From positions 1 through 31,084 of the forward strand of contig LRSR01006157.1 in the NCBI GenBank assembly GCA_001579985.1: a DNA stretch of 31,084 nt, written 5' to 3'. A program made the position numbers and the translations under genes. Origin of the DNA: Hypsibius dujardini (taxonomy: Eukaryota; Tardigrada; Eutardigrada; Parachela; Hypsibiidae). This document shows, in pieces, positions 1 to 9,522 of this stretch; positions within the stretch are counted from its first letter, which is position 1; each line of letters begins with the position of its first letter. The notes below the pieces were generated by a model. The model ran no database searches. It was not told the origin of the DNA and saw nothing but the letters and a program-made list of their open reading frames with translations.

Positions 1-4
1 AATA

Positions 5-8
5 AGCA

Positions 9-45
<37 letters not shown>

Positions 46-54
46 ACAGACAGA
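5..54. repeat. (CAGG/CAGA)n tetranucleotide repeat
   Basis: CAGG units grade into CAGA units at the window edge. It lies in the intron upstream of the first visible PDIA6-like exon, which starts at 141. Confidence 0.9.
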
Positions 55-140
55 CCATCAAACTCGAAATAGATATGGGAAGATTCGCAGTTTGATAGAA
101 GGCTAACAGACATCCCAATAATAAGAATAATGTGATGCAG

Positions 141-1243
141 GTGCGGACACTGCAAGAATCTCGCCCCGGAATGGGCCAAGGCTGCGACAGCTCTGAAGGG
201 CAAGCTCAAGTTGGGTGCCTACGATGCCGACTCGCAGAAGCAGTACGGAGGCCGGTACAACATTCGCGGATTCCCTACCATCAAGTTCTTCCCCGGCGGC
301 AAGAAGGGCGATACGGATGTGGTCGATTACGATGGCGCTCGTAATGCCGACGGCATCGTCGCGTGGGCCAACGAACGCGTCGTTGAGGAGCTGCCTCCAC
401 CGGAAGTTCACGAACTGACCGGCGATGGTGAGATTTTTCCTCTCCAAATCGGCTTCTGTTTTCTTTTTTTTCTTCTCTATTCGCATGCCTGTTTGTCCGC
501 CTACTTTCTTATTTGCCTGTCTTTATACTGGTCTGTTTGTCTGTCCGACTATTCCCTTACTTGCCTGCCTGCCTGTCTGCTTATTTGCGTTTGTCTGTCT
601 GCTTATTTGCGTTTGTCTGTCTGCCTATTTATGTATTTGTCTGTTTCGTTCTACCCACCTTCATCACTAAGTGGGAATGACTGTCTGTTTCTTGTCTGTC
701 TGGAAGTCTGTTGAGTTGTCTGTGATCGTTGGACTTGCTTCTGAAGCAGTGTTTTTTGCCTTCATTTCAGCTGTCCTGAAAGAGGCATGTGAGCAGTCTC
801 CCCTCTGCATCATCGCCGTCCTCCCGCACATCCTCGATTGCCAGTCCAAGTGCCGGAAAGAGCACATTGCCTCGCTGAAGAAGCTGGCGGACAAGTACAA
901 GCAGAAGCAGTGGGGCTGGGTGTGGAGCGAGGCGGGCGCGCACAGCAACCTGGAGGACGCGGTCGGCCTGGGCGGATTCGGGTATCCCGCGATGGCGGCC
1001 GCCAGCCACAAGAAGAACATTTTCACCGTGATGAAGGGCAGTTTCAGTTTTGACGGCATCAATGCATTCCTTCGTGACCTGGCCGCCGGGCGCGGCTCCA
1101 CCGAACCGATTCGCGGGGGCAAGCTACCGACTCTAGCCAAGAGTGAGGCCTGGGACGGGAAGGACGGGAAGCTTCCGGTGGAGGAGTCGGATCTTAATCT
1201 GGACGATATTGAGCTAGATCCTTTGTCGAAGGATGAGTTGTAG
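141..1243 (+). CDS. PDIA6: PDIA6-like protein disulfide isomerase, 3' part
   Basis: Two exons are visible, 141-427 and 771-1243, encoding the last 252 residues; earlier exons lie left of the window. The first exon opens on the last base of a codon (phase 2, presumably the Trp of WCGHC) and reads CGHCKNLAPEWAKAA, the second thioredoxin active site of the P5/PDIA6 family, followed by GRYNIRGFPTIKFFPGG. It ends at a GTGAG donor in phase 1 at 428. The second exon carries the b-domain landmarks VLPHILD, WGWVWSEAGA and GGFGYPAMAA and ends in an acidic tail with a C-terminal KDEL. PDIA6 is known to oxidise and isomerise disulfides in the ER lumen; the KDEL confirms ER retention here. The order, spacing and length agree with PDIA6. 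The missing first thioredoxin domain is a window-edge effect, not a visible truncation. Confidence 0.96.
484..655. repeat. Degenerate CTGT-type repeat in PDIA6-like intron
   Basis: The 343-nt intron 428-770 holds imperfect TGTCTG/TGCCTG units in the sense orientation, ending about 110 nt before the acceptor at 770. Apparent ORFs here are repeat translations. Confidence 0.75.
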
Positions 1244-1448
1244 ATTATTACATTGATTGATTGATTGAATGAAATACGCACGCGTACCCTCTTTCACGGT
1301 TTGTTTTGCTAAGTTATGTTGCGGGCCTTTCGGTCCGATTTGGTGTTTTTTAATGGAGTTGCTCTGAGACCTGGTGCTAATTTTCTGTGACGACGATCCT
1401 CGCTCACAGGATTAAAATTGTGCATATCCGCAATTCCGCATATACTTG
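1244..1448. other. Spacer after PDIA6-like gene
   Basis: This is the 3' flank of the isomerase gene. A short ATTG run lies at about 1250-1268, right after the stop. I see no canonical AATAAA and no coding signal. Confidence 0.5.
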
Positions 1449-1765
1449 TAGTATGTGCGATCTCAAGGGAAACTTTTCTGCCCTAGCCGTAAATTTTAAC
1501 CCACCCGGGCCGTGCCTATTCAGTGCCGTTCACCAAATTTCCACCGCAGGGAGAAATATACGGAAAAGCACGACTGTACAATCAATCAATCGAGCACCGT
1601 AAGGAATATACGGAAAAGCACGACTGTACAATCAATCAATCAAGCACAACGAGTAAGCTGTACGAAATGAGCCAATCAGAGAAGAGTGAATCAAATTGAA
1701 CGTTCAATCCAGTGCAGGGCCATACTGAAGGGAGGCGGGGCTTAGCTGTGCCTTTAGATCGTGAG
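1449..1765. mobile_element. MITE-like element, family B, copy 1
   Basis: The left end reads GCGATCTCAAGGGA and the right end contains GCGGGGCTTAGCTGTGCC, approximate inverted counterparts also seen at 9148-9522 and 20441-20712. Internally a roughly 50-bp segment containing TACGGAAAAGCACGAC followed by CAAT units is duplicated (about 1552-1650). There is no coding capacity. Similarity between copies and inverted ends fit a non-autonomous DNA element; the transposase source is unknown. Confidence 0.7.
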
Positions 1766-1974
1766 CTTTTACAACGGACAAGAGGCATGAGATTGGATAA
1801 CAAAGGGTAAGATCATCCAAATGAGAACAACTATTTTGTTGCCGCCTGTAATGCTGTAACAAGTAAAAGGGTAAAATAAGAATCACACACAAATAAATCG
1901 GCGTGCCTGAAACTCCCAAATGCTGAAGCTGGAGCGATGATTAAGGAATTCAACGACAGAGACTGTCCAGGAGA

Positions 1975-2593
1975 TCACAACGGGTCATTTCCGCCGTAAA
2001 AAAAGCGATTGCTCAGCTGGACCTTGGGATAATGATCCGGGGCGTTCTCCGAGGTCGCCGAGCGACACGCCGCCCCGGCGTGCTCCGGCAGCACCGGACA
2101 CTTGTAGCGGATAAACTGAAACCGCAGATTCCAGGGCGCGTAGCGAGCGAGCTCCTCGTTGGTGATCCGTCGATGGATGTAGAGTGTCTCCAGGGCGGGC
2201 AGGGTCTGGAAGGCCAGCAGGGTCTCACTGGTGATGAGACTGTAGATTCCCAGTTTCATGTTGGCCATGATGAATTTGAGTTTGGCGAAGGCGACAAAGT
2301 CACCGAACTGCAGATCGTCGGCAGCACGCGTGGTGGAAATGTCCAGATGGGTGAGAGCCCGGCAGCGGCTGGCGAGCACCTCCAGATGGGCAGTTCCAAA
2401 GCGCTGCCCGAGCTCATTGACAGACAAAATTTCAATCTGGAAGTTAGAAATGATCACGGGCGACCAGACAAACAAACAGATAGACAGACATGCAGACATG
2501 CAGACAGACAGGCAGACAGACAGACATGCAGACAGACAGACAGACAGACATGCAGACAGACATGCAGACAGACAGACAAACAGACAGACATGC

Positions 2594-2630
<37 letters not shown>

Positions 2631-3521
2631 GGAAAGCTAGGACTAACCTTATCATTCACGACCAGCAGAAGCTGGAGCATGCCGACCTCGGTGATATCAC
2701 AAGTGGACAGAGTTAGATTGACGACATTCGGTACGGCGGCAATCAGAGCCCGCCAACACGGTTCCTTCGCTAAGCCACCGCAGCCTGTTAGATCCAACAC
2801 CCGCAGGTCAAGCAGTTTTTCCTTCAGTTGGAAGGCTTCTTCCGTGAGGACCACCCCGCTTAGGGACAGATACTCCAGCTGCGGGCATAACGTCAGTAAC
2901 TGGTTAAGACCTACAAAAGAACTTCGCTCACTCTATCGCCGGAACTTCTAATAAACGGACGCAATTAATCAGGCACGCCAAGTCAACCAATCAATCAATC
3001 CATCAACCGCAGTCCACCACACAGCACTGCGACCTAACCAATCAATCAATCAACCAACCAAACACTAACCACACACTAAACTCACACGTTCCGCCGATGC
3101 TCGCGCCGGTCAAGTCTAACGCCGTCAACCGGGAAGTCGTCATCTGCAGTACTCGCAAGTCGCCCCACCGGTCCAGCCGGTCCGGAAATCTCGCGTGAAC
3201 GGCCCGACAAGCAGATGCACCGACCATTTCACGGAGCAGACACGCGTCGATGTTCCTTCGCGAAAAGTCCACTTTCCACAGCCGCTTCGGGAAAACATTT
3301 CGCAGCGCCGGAATGGCTTGCGCCAGATGGAGACGCTCATCCGCACTATTGAGGCAATGGGCGATGGCGGTGCGCGCCTCGGTGCTCAGTTCGGAGAGAC
3401 CGCGAGCGAGGTCCATCGTGGGCAGTTGCGAGGAGCCAGTGGCGCGACGCATTCCGCGGAGGGACGCGGCACGACCGCGGTTCGTCCGAAGAATCAGAGG
3501 CGGCAGCGTTGGGGTATCCAT
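1975..3521 (-). CDS. F-box-like / leucine-rich-repeat protein
   Basis: Three exons on the minus strand: 3521-3086, 2910-2648 and 2436-1975, with phases 1 and 0, giving 386 aa. The start is the ATG at 3521, the first in frame. Residues about 43-85 (LSTEARTAIAHCL onwards to LWKVDFS) resemble an F-box in size and pattern. After that come irregular leucine-rich repeats, for example LRVLQM, LTALDLTGASIG, LEYLSLSGV, LRVLDLTGC, VVNLTLSTC, IEILSVNELG and LTHLDIST. F-box/LRR proteins usually act as substrate receptors of SCF ubiquitin ligases; that role is inferred. Donors are GTGAGT (3085) and GTTAGT (2647), acceptors TTTGTAG and CTTCCAG. It is divergently paired with the DNAJC17-like gene, start codons 616 bp apart. 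I cannot assign a specific orthologue, and the F-box is only moderately convincing. Confidence 0.8.
2461..2634. repeat. (ACAG)n repeat in intron of LRR gene
   Basis: Uninterrupted to slightly degenerate GACA units fill most of the 211-nt intron 2437-2647. In the sense orientation of the host gene they read CTGT. They end only 13 nt from the 5' splice site. Confidence 0.95.
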
Positions 3522-3667
3522 AATTCGACTTCGACAGGAAAAAAAGGCGAGGTGTAATAATTTCGCCGCTTCGGCATGGGAATGGATGCGCGTTGTTGTT
3601 GATGAATAAAAATATCCGCGGGACCCAACGGCATCAATGAACCAATCAATGCAATCAGAAACCTTTA

Positions 3668-3782
3668 TTGTCGGGCGAACATATTACTTTCCCTTTCAAA
3701 ACGAAACTTGTTATCTCGGCGAACATTTCATTCTCAGAGCGAACATTTTATTCTTAGCGCGAACATTTTATTACTCGCATTG
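3668..3782. repeat. Imperfect short tandem repeat GCGAACATTTTATT
   Basis: About five loosely repeated units with the core GCGAACAT followed by an AT-rich stretch lie in the divergent promoter region. Units are degenerate and spaced roughly 25-30 bp apart. Confidence 0.6.
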
Positions 3783-3965
3783 GTTTTTCGTTGCAAAAAC
3801 GTTTTCTTCCTTCCGAGAAAACATATTCATGTATTTATTGTATTAGTAGTGGCAAAAATATAATGCAAAAAGGGAATTCATTTCGAGGAAAGCTGCACTT
3901 TTTTTATCGAAATCAGGCTGGACTGTTTAAATTGCCATCCAGATATTTATTTCTCCCTTCGCCAC

Positions 3966-4110
3966 TGTGATTGATTGCTTAGTCAGTCAAGTGTTTATTC
4001 CTTTGGTTGATTGGTTGATTGCTTAGTCAGTCAGGTGTTTATTCCCTCGGTTGATTGATTGATTGCTTTGTCAGTCAAGTGTTTATTTCTTTGGTTGATT
4101 GGTTTATTGC
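3966..4110. repeat. 44-bp tandem repeat, three copies, upstream of DNAJC17-like start
   Basis: Three copies with landmarks at about 3977, 4021 and 4065 are exactly 44 bp apart. Each contains GTCAGTCAAGTGTTTATT followed by an ATTG-type run. The array ends about 28 bp before the DNAJC17-like ATG. Confidence 0.85.
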
Positions 4111-4137
4111 TTAATTGATTAGCCGCAGATTCCCAGG

Positions 4138-5307
4138 ATGCCTCCGACCAAAAACAATGCCCTGGACTCGCTCCGTGACAAGGATCTCTACGCTCTTCTC
4201 GACGTCCCGGAAGAAGCCACCAAGGAGGTCATCACCAAAGCCTACCGGAAAAAGGCCCTCAAAGTCCATCCGGATAAGAATCCCGACAATCCCAAAGCAG
4301 CGGAATTATTCCACCTTCTCACACAATGCCTGGAAGTGCTGACGGATGTCGCGGCTCGCCAGGCCTACGACCGCTGCCGGAAGGCTAAGAAGGCCACAGA
4401 GGAGCGAAACAGCCATTTGGATGCAAAGCGGCGGAAGCTCAAGGAGGACTTGGAGGCGAGGGAATTTTCGTCAAAATCACCCTTTGCTTTTCCAACTGCT
4501 TCTTCGTCGAAACAACCCGCGGATGTGGTGAAGGAGACGACGGCTATGTCGCAGTTTGAGAAGGAGGTCCTGCGACTGAGGAAGGAAGGCAGCAGGCTGG
4601 TCGAAGCGGAGCAGGAACGGCTGCGGCAGGAACTGAAGGAGCAGATTAAAAGTCAGCGCGTTGTCCAGTTGGAAAGTGGCCATTACGGTAAGTGATTGAT
4701 TGATTGATTAGCTGGGCTGATTGCGCAAATTGTTTTATACATTTGTCCCAGTCTTTGATTGGTTGATTAGTCGTATTCGATGTATTGTTTCCTTTTTCGC
4801 GCGAACTGACGAACTGGCATTTTTTTCACCCTGAACAAAAGCTTAACTAATTATCGGCCTTGGGTTGGTTAATGGGTTTGTTTCTCAAGTGAACGGTTGG
4901 GATTTGGGAGACGCTTTTGATCCCTTGATCTGCTGCTCAATTGATTGATTGATTGATTGCGTACATTTTCCCGGCTCGATTGACACAATTGATTGATTGA
5001 TTGATTGCTTGATTGCTTACATATTCCCAGCTCGATTGACACGATCGATTGATTGATTGATTGTCTAAGTTTTTCCGACTCGATTGACACGTTTCTTCTT
5101 CTTCCCTCTTCAGATTCCAGTACAGGTTACCCTTCTCACCCGCATCCTGCGGCATCGAGTCAACCGATGCCACCAAAAGCGTTCTCTTCCACTGCGCCGT
5201 CTTCGGCCAGCATGTCGCACGCTGATTTTGAAGCGAAAATACTGGCGCGAATCGCGCAGTCCGTCGCCAACAAACGGCGCCGTCAAGAAATGGACCTCGG
5301 ACCATAA
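4138..5307 (+). CDS. DNAJC17: DNAJC17-like J-domain protein lacking the RRM
   Basis: Two exons, 4138-4687 and 5114-5307 (phase 1; donor GTAAGT, acceptor CCTCTTCAG), encode 247 aa. Residues about 14-80 form a J domain with the HPD motif at 44-46 inside [18 protein letters not shown], which closely follows DNAJC17 (the yeast Cwc23 family). HPD is the motif that stimulates Hsp70 ATPase. A charged coiled-coil segment follows (about 90-182: [35 protein letters not shown]). Vertebrate DNAJC17 has an RNA-recognition motif next and a charged C-terminal helix. Here the second exon jumps to a Ser/Pro-rich stretch and a final helix ([21 protein letters not shown]) that looks like the family C-terminus. 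I see no RRM in the 426-nt intron. DNAJC17 is a nuclear, splicing-linked co-chaperone; that role is inferred. A possible ATTAAA poly(A) signal is at 5462. Confidence 0.93.
4690..5072. repeat. ATTG-rich intron of DNAJC17-like gene
   Basis: (GATT)n/(ATTG)n runs at about 4692-4710, 4937-4958, 4987-5015 and 5044-5064 alternate with short segments sharing CCCAGCTCGATTGACACG-like text, so part of it is a roughly 60-bp imperfect tandem repeat. It contains no coding signal and no RRM. Confidence 0.8.
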
Positions 5308-5530
5308 CAGATTTTGCTCTTCAAAACAACCACCTGTAAATGTCGGATGTTTTTATTTTATTTAGCTTAATTTTTTTGCCCCTAACTGGAAATGTCTGAC
5401 TGACTCGATGCAACTGTTGCTTCGGGAAATCCTTTTTCTCTTCTCGGGGTTCAATATGGAAATTAAAGCGATCATTGATTCATTGATTCATTGATTTACT
5501 GACTGCACTGCTTCACAAACACGCGTGTGA
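5308..5530. other. 3' flank of DNAJC17-like gene
   Basis: The 3' UTR and spacer contain a possible ATTAAA at 5462-5467 and three ATTG/ATTC units at 5474-5495. Nothing else was recognised. Confidence 0.4.
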
Positions 5531-5660
5531 GGGTAAAGGGGCGGGACAAAGGTAAACTTGAACAATCAATCAATCAATCGAATCAGCTCTGATTGGCCCC
5601 AAATCCGTTGCTTGATTGGTTGATTGTTCAAGTATTACCCCTGCCCCGCCCCTTTTGCCC
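5531..5660. mobile_element. Fold-back element, family D (130 bp)
   Basis: The left arm at 5531-5578 (starts GGGTAAAGGGGCGGG, ends ACTTGAACAATCAATC) and the right arm at about 5613-5660 (ends CCCGCCCCTTTTGCCC) are imperfect inverted copies around a loop of about 35 bp. It is palindromic over almost its whole length. A short non-autonomous fold-back or MITE-type element is the likeliest reading. Confidence 0.6.
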
Positions 5661-5698
5661 ATTTCCGGGACCCTCCATTAGATTAAATTCTGTCGCTT

Positions 5699-5985
5699 AC
5701 TGTACTGTATTTCCCGTACGAGCTGTGGAACGTTTAATCGGCCACGCGGCGCTTGTACGGTGTGTACGGTGCATACAGCCGTGCACACGTTCCACTCCAG
5801 TACGACTGTCCCTGTCTAACGCGAAAAATACAGTACTTTAATTTCGCGTTAGACAGGGACAGCGTACGAGCTGTGGAACGTTTAATCGGCCACGCGGCGC
5901 TTGTGCTGTGTGTACGGTGCACACAACCGTGCACACATTCCACTCCACTACGACTGTTCCTGTCTAACGCGAAAAATACAGTACC
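5699..5985. mobile_element. Tandem pair of fold-back elements, family C
   Basis: Two units about 148 bp apart share CGTACGAGCTGTGGAACG and AATCGGCCACGCGGCGC (at 5715 and 5863). The second unit (about 5841-5985) begins TTTCGCGTTAGACAGG and ends with the inverted CCTGTCTAACGCGAAAA, so it is a near-complete palindrome; the first has a damaged left end. A shortened relative lies at about 23886-23920. There is no coding capacity. Confidence 0.7.
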
Positions 5986-6266
5986 GTATTCCCCCGATCT
6001 CAAGGGACAGTTAAGCCCCGCCCCCTCCAGTCATCGGTTGACTGTTCAATCAGATTCACTGTGTCGTGATTGGTTGAACTTTAAGCGCAACTTAGCAGCG
6101 ATTGATTGATTGATTAAGCGAGATTTCTTGACGCACACATTCAATCAGTTGATTGATTGATTGTAGATAAACAATAGCAAACGGTGATGAACAGATAAGA
6201 TCCGGGGTGGATCAAATTAACTGGTAGGGCAAAAAAGTGTCCCTTGAGATCGGGGGAATACGGTAC
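5981..6266. mobile_element. MITE-like element, family A, copy 1 (perfect TIRs)
   Basis: The first 28 bp (5981-6008, containing CCCCCGATCTCAAGGGAC) and the last 28 bp (6239-6266) are perfect inverted repeats. The interior has no coding capacity and contains ATTG units. A second copy in the same orientation lies at 19339-19615. The subterminal GCCCCGCCC and the TIR core GATCTCAAGGGACA are shared with family B, so the two families are related. It abuts the family C pair. Confidence 0.85.
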
Positions 6267-6711
6267 TCGATTATTGTACGGCAATGTCTGCAGGGTGAAA
6301 TGTCCGGGCTCTTTCCCAGCCGGAGGGCGGAGCGACAAAGCAAAAGTCAGTTGGGTGGGCGGCGCAGTTAGCGCTCTGCTCACACATCTCACATTTGTCA
6401 GCAGCAGTACTCGTATAATGTCGTACAACATGTAGAGGTGAGGTTCCCTATCAAGAAATTATGACTCACGACTCATAAGTGTCATGCTGGTATATAGCGG
6501 CTGCCTCGGCCAAACTCTGAGTGCTTCTGCTGCTGCATTCAAAATTTTAAAATTTTCAAGTGCTCCTAAGAATAATCTCTCGCGTTGTATCATTGGAGTC
6601 ATTAGTCTTATTCAAGCATCCTGAACCCCTGTGTGCGATTCGGGATCTCATCTCCGGCGGATTCTGATTGTGAAGCCTTCATAGGTACATGGTAAAAATA
6701 TCTTAGATAAC
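6267..6711. other. Spacer with possible promoter-like motifs
   Basis: A consensus AP-1-type site TGACTCA occurs at 6462-6468 and a TATATA at 6491-6496, about 30 bp apart. No plausible plus-strand gene could be built downstream, so promoter function is only a possibility. The rest is unremarkable single-copy sequence. Confidence 0.3.
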
Positions 6712-6747
6712 GGTCTGTCTGTCTGTCTGTCTGTCTGCCTGCCTGCC

Positions 6748-6802
<55 letters not shown>

Positions 6803-6925
6803 TTGTCTGTTTGTCTGTTTGTCTGTCTGTTTGTCTGTTTGTCTGTGTGTCTGTCTTTTTGTCTGTCTGTCTGTCTGTCTGTGTGTCTGTCTGTCTGCTT
6901 GCACGACTGTCTGTTTGTCTGTCCA
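6712..6925. repeat. (CTGT)n tetranucleotide array
   Basis: About 210 bp of CTGT units with scattered CTGC, TTGT and GTGT variants, ending just downstream of the stop codon of the candidate minus-strand gene at 6931. Confidence 0.97.
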
Positions 6926-6930
6926 TGTGT

Positions 6931-7449
6931 TTAAGTTGTTGTTTTCCTTTCAGACGACTCGATGAATTTCCTGAAACTGTACCGGCAATCTGACCGCAGT
7001 CGCAGTTTCAGACACAATGTAGAATACTTACGGAGAGACATTGTGCGTGTTACTGCGGCCGCCGTCGTTCAGGTTGGTGTTATCGGCGGGAAATGATCCC
7101 ATGGGGTTCCTGACTACGATCTTATTACTGGCGTTCTGCATACCCATTCGTGGAGCCTGAACGAGTGGTAACTCGTACCAGTTCTTTCCCTTCCGGTACG
7201 CGTCGTAAGCGTCGTGGCCGTAAGTAAATTGTGGGGAAATTCCGACATCGACTATTCCGCGAAAAACCTACCGGCATCATACGCTGTGGGAAAATACCAC
7301 GTAAAATGGCACAGTAAAGCAAAACTACTCATATTTGCTCATATGGCACATTGATCTAAGTATAAGCCTCTCAATAATAGGTTCCTTCTACATGGACGTG
7401 CAAAAGGAGTAAGATCCAGCGATTTTTGAACGAAGAACCCTGACTTCAT
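6931..7449 (-). CDS. Candidate small three-exon protein of unknown function
   Basis: A model with exons 7449-7392, 7251-7032 and 6976-6931 closes in phase (1, then 2) and gives 107 aa. The middle exon is best supported. It is open for 220 nt and shows a coding-like bias: all four Tyr are TAC and Asn and Asp are mostly AAC and GAC. It reads [20 protein letters not shown], then [15 protein letters not shown] and [15 protein letters not shown], and ends at a strong donor (CC/GTAAGT). The last intron would be 55 nt, comparable to the 58-nt intron in the transporter at 15415-15472. The first exon (starting [13 protein letters not shown]) and its acceptor (GGAATAG) are weak. No family was recognised. 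Small Tyr/Asn/Pro-rich proteins of this kind occur among ciliary microtubule inner proteins, but that is speculation. Confidence 0.42.
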
Positions 7450-7474
7450 CTTGCATGCGGGAGCATGTTATCGT

Positions 7475-7503
7475 CTGTCTGTCTGCCTTTACATATCTTG
7501 GCC

Positions 7504-7542
<39 letters not shown>

Positions 7543-7675
7543 TTGTCTGTCTATCTGTCCGTCTGTTTGTCTGTTTGTCTGTCTTCATGTCTGTCTGTCT
7601 GCCTCTCCGCCGGCCTGTCTGTCTGTCTGTCTGTCTGTCTAGCTGTTTGTTTGTTTGTTTACCTGTCTGTCTACA
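7475..7675. repeat. (CTGT)n tetranucleotide array
   Basis: CTGT units with minor variants (CTAT, TTGT, CTTCATGT), about 200 bp. Long ORFs in all frames are repeat artefacts. Confidence 0.97.
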
Positions 7676-8284
7676 CATTTGTTGATGTCTACACTAGTTA
7701 TGTCTTTCTGTAGTCTGTTATTTTGTCTACTATCTTTGCCACTTCCTACTCACATTCTGTCTGCTGGCATTGAGAGACAATTTCCGAAACTGACGCTTGG
7801 GGTTTGTCCCCATCAGGCGCTTAATTGAGCTCAAGCCGATCGAGACTTAGCACCCTAATCTCGACTTTCTCGCGTATCATGCATATCGGTAAAAGTTTGC
7901 GCTGCGCGAGCCAGCCAGACGGTGACTGGCCGGCTCGAGGTAGCAACAGGAGTTGAAGACCTCAGGGCGACGGTGTGCGAGTGTGTCACGGTCAAACTGG
8001 TACGTACGTAAAAATTCCAGGCAGAACTTCGACGTATACAGTTCTAAGAAAATGATCGACGGCAAACAATATCTGTCAGGAGCTGCTGGGTCTGCGATAA
8101 GTCGTCGTGTTTGTACATGAGACCGTCCGCGGGTTCTTTGAACCCTTGACTTTAGATTGCTGACTCGGCTGCTCGGCCGGTTTCGGTAAAAGGCTCGCTC
8201 GAAACGTTTCGTTTCAGACATGTACCTACCTAACGGTACCGGAAGGTGCTCTATGGAGACGCTGCCTGGTTTTTGCTACTAGCA
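7676..8284. other. Spacer with one unrecognised minus-strand ORF
   Basis: A minus-strand ORF of 114 codons runs from an ATG at 8221 to 7877 (starts MSETKRFERAFYRNRP). It matches no family I know. A second minus-strand frame is also open over much of it, so I do not call it a gene. A short hairpin GAGCCAGCCAG/CTGGCCGGCTC sits at about 7909-7937. Confidence 0.25.
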
Positions 8285-8650
8285 GACAGGATGAAGAATA
8301 TACAGACAGACAGGCAGGATGAATGGCATCCAGATTTGAATGTACAGAGGACAGATAGGCAGATAGGCAGGATGGAAGGCAGAGATGCCGTCAGACAGAC
8401 ACCTCGCAGGCAGGCAGGCAAACAAAAAGGTAGACAGGAAGAGAGACAGACAACCGACACAGGGGGAGAGAAAGGTAGGCAGGCACAGTCAAACAGACAG
8501 GTAATAAACAGGCAGACAGACAGATTGACAGCCAGACAGACAGAAGATAGACAGACAGATAGGCATTCAGACAGACGGACAGATAAACAGTCGTGCAAGT
8601 AGACAGACAGACAGACAGACAGGCAGTCAGACAGACAGACTTCGAGACAG
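8285..8650. repeat. Degenerate ACAG/GCAG tetranucleotide array
   Basis: About 365 bp of CAGA, CAGG and AACA units with many substitutions, much older-looking than the clean arrays nearby. A separate clean (TCAG)n run lies at 8741-8766. Confidence 0.9.
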
Positions 8651-9084
8651 AAACAGACTTCTTTGAACTCTCAAGTTTCGTTGTGGAAAAGATGATTTTC
8701 GTATGCATCGTGGTCTATAAATAAAGGATCATGACGAACTATCAGTCAGTCAGTCAGTCAGTCAGTTAGACTGATAGACATAAAGATAGTCAGACATGCC
8801 CACCGGCTGAGAGCAAGAGAATAAATTCGATCCATTTTTCGCCAAACTAACAACTTCCACAATTGCCAGAAAATCAATCAATCATTTTAAAGACACTGCG
8901 AGAACACGCCCTCTGGTGGTGAGAAAATCAAACTCCTTCTGACAGGCCCCACAAATTGTCGATTACTTATCTGACTTGAATTTTCACAAAGGATAAAGCC
9001 ATGTCGCGCACAGCGACCTCGACGGACTTCGGATCGCAATCAACATTTCCCTTATCCGTCCATGACTCTGGGAGGCATTAGACG

Positions 9085-9116
<32 letters not shown>

Positions 9117-9147
9117 GAGAGAAGGGGCCCTAATCATGATGATGTTA
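8651..9147. other. Spacer, nothing recognised
   Basis: Apart from (TCAG)n at 8741-8766 and (ATTG)n at about 9085-9116, I see no gene, hairpin or repeat family here. Confidence 0.4.
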
Positions 9148-9522
9148 CCGTATGCTCGCGATCTGAAGGGACAGCTAAGCCCCGCCTCCGTCGGTATGGC
9201 CATGCACTGGATTGAACGTTCAATCTGATTCACTCTTCTCTGATTGGCTCATTTCGTACAGCTTACTCGGTGTGCTTGATTGATTGATTGATTGTATAGT
9301 CGTGTTTTTCCGTATATTCTCCTTACAGTTCTCGATTGATTGATTGATTGTAAAGTTGTGCTTTTCGGTATATTTCTCCCTCCAGCGCTAGATTGATTGA
9401 TTGTACAGTCGTATTTCTCCCTACAGTGGTAACTTTGTGAACGGAACTGAATAGGCACAGCTCGGGTTGGTTAAAATTTACGGCTAGGGCAGAAAAGTGT
9501 CCCTTCAGATTGCGAGCATGCG
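9148..9522. mobile_element. MITE-like element, family B, copy 2 (inverted)
   Basis: The left end CCGTATGCTCGCGATCTG is the imperfect inverse of the right end CAGATTGCGAGCATGCG. It lies opposite to copies 1 and 3. It carries three internal units of the type ATTG-run, TGTA, TTTTTCCGTATATT, against two in copy 1 and one in copy 3. Subterminal CTAAGCCCCGCC and GTGTCCCTT match family A. Confidence 0.8.

Larger units (their letters stand above)
3522..4137. promoter_or_regulatory. Divergent intergenic region between LRR and DNAJC17-like genes
   Basis: This 616-bp gap between two outward-facing start codons must hold both promoters unless 5' UTR introns extend them. No clear TATA box was seen. A possible 3' splice site (AGCCGCAG) ends at about 4128, just before the DNAJC17 ATG, so part of the gap may be a 5' UTR intron. 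It contains two tandem repeats, listed separately. Confidence 0.45.

Noticed and set aside
2444-2854. Long ORFs running through the CTGT/ACAG arrays (LSVCLSVCL or DRQTDRQT repeats), here and at about 6.6-8.7, 15.5-17.7 and 26.0-28.7 kb
   Set aside because: A four-base repeat has a 12-base frame cycle with no stop codon, so these frames are open by composition on both strands. Only parts outside the arrays match real exons.
6642-7068. A plus-strand gene from the AP-1/TATATA motifs at 6.46-6.50 kb, with an exon reading [16 protein letters not shown]
   Set aside because: It overlaps the better-supported minus-strand exons, has no ATG in its first exon and lacks a convincing continuation beyond about 7068.
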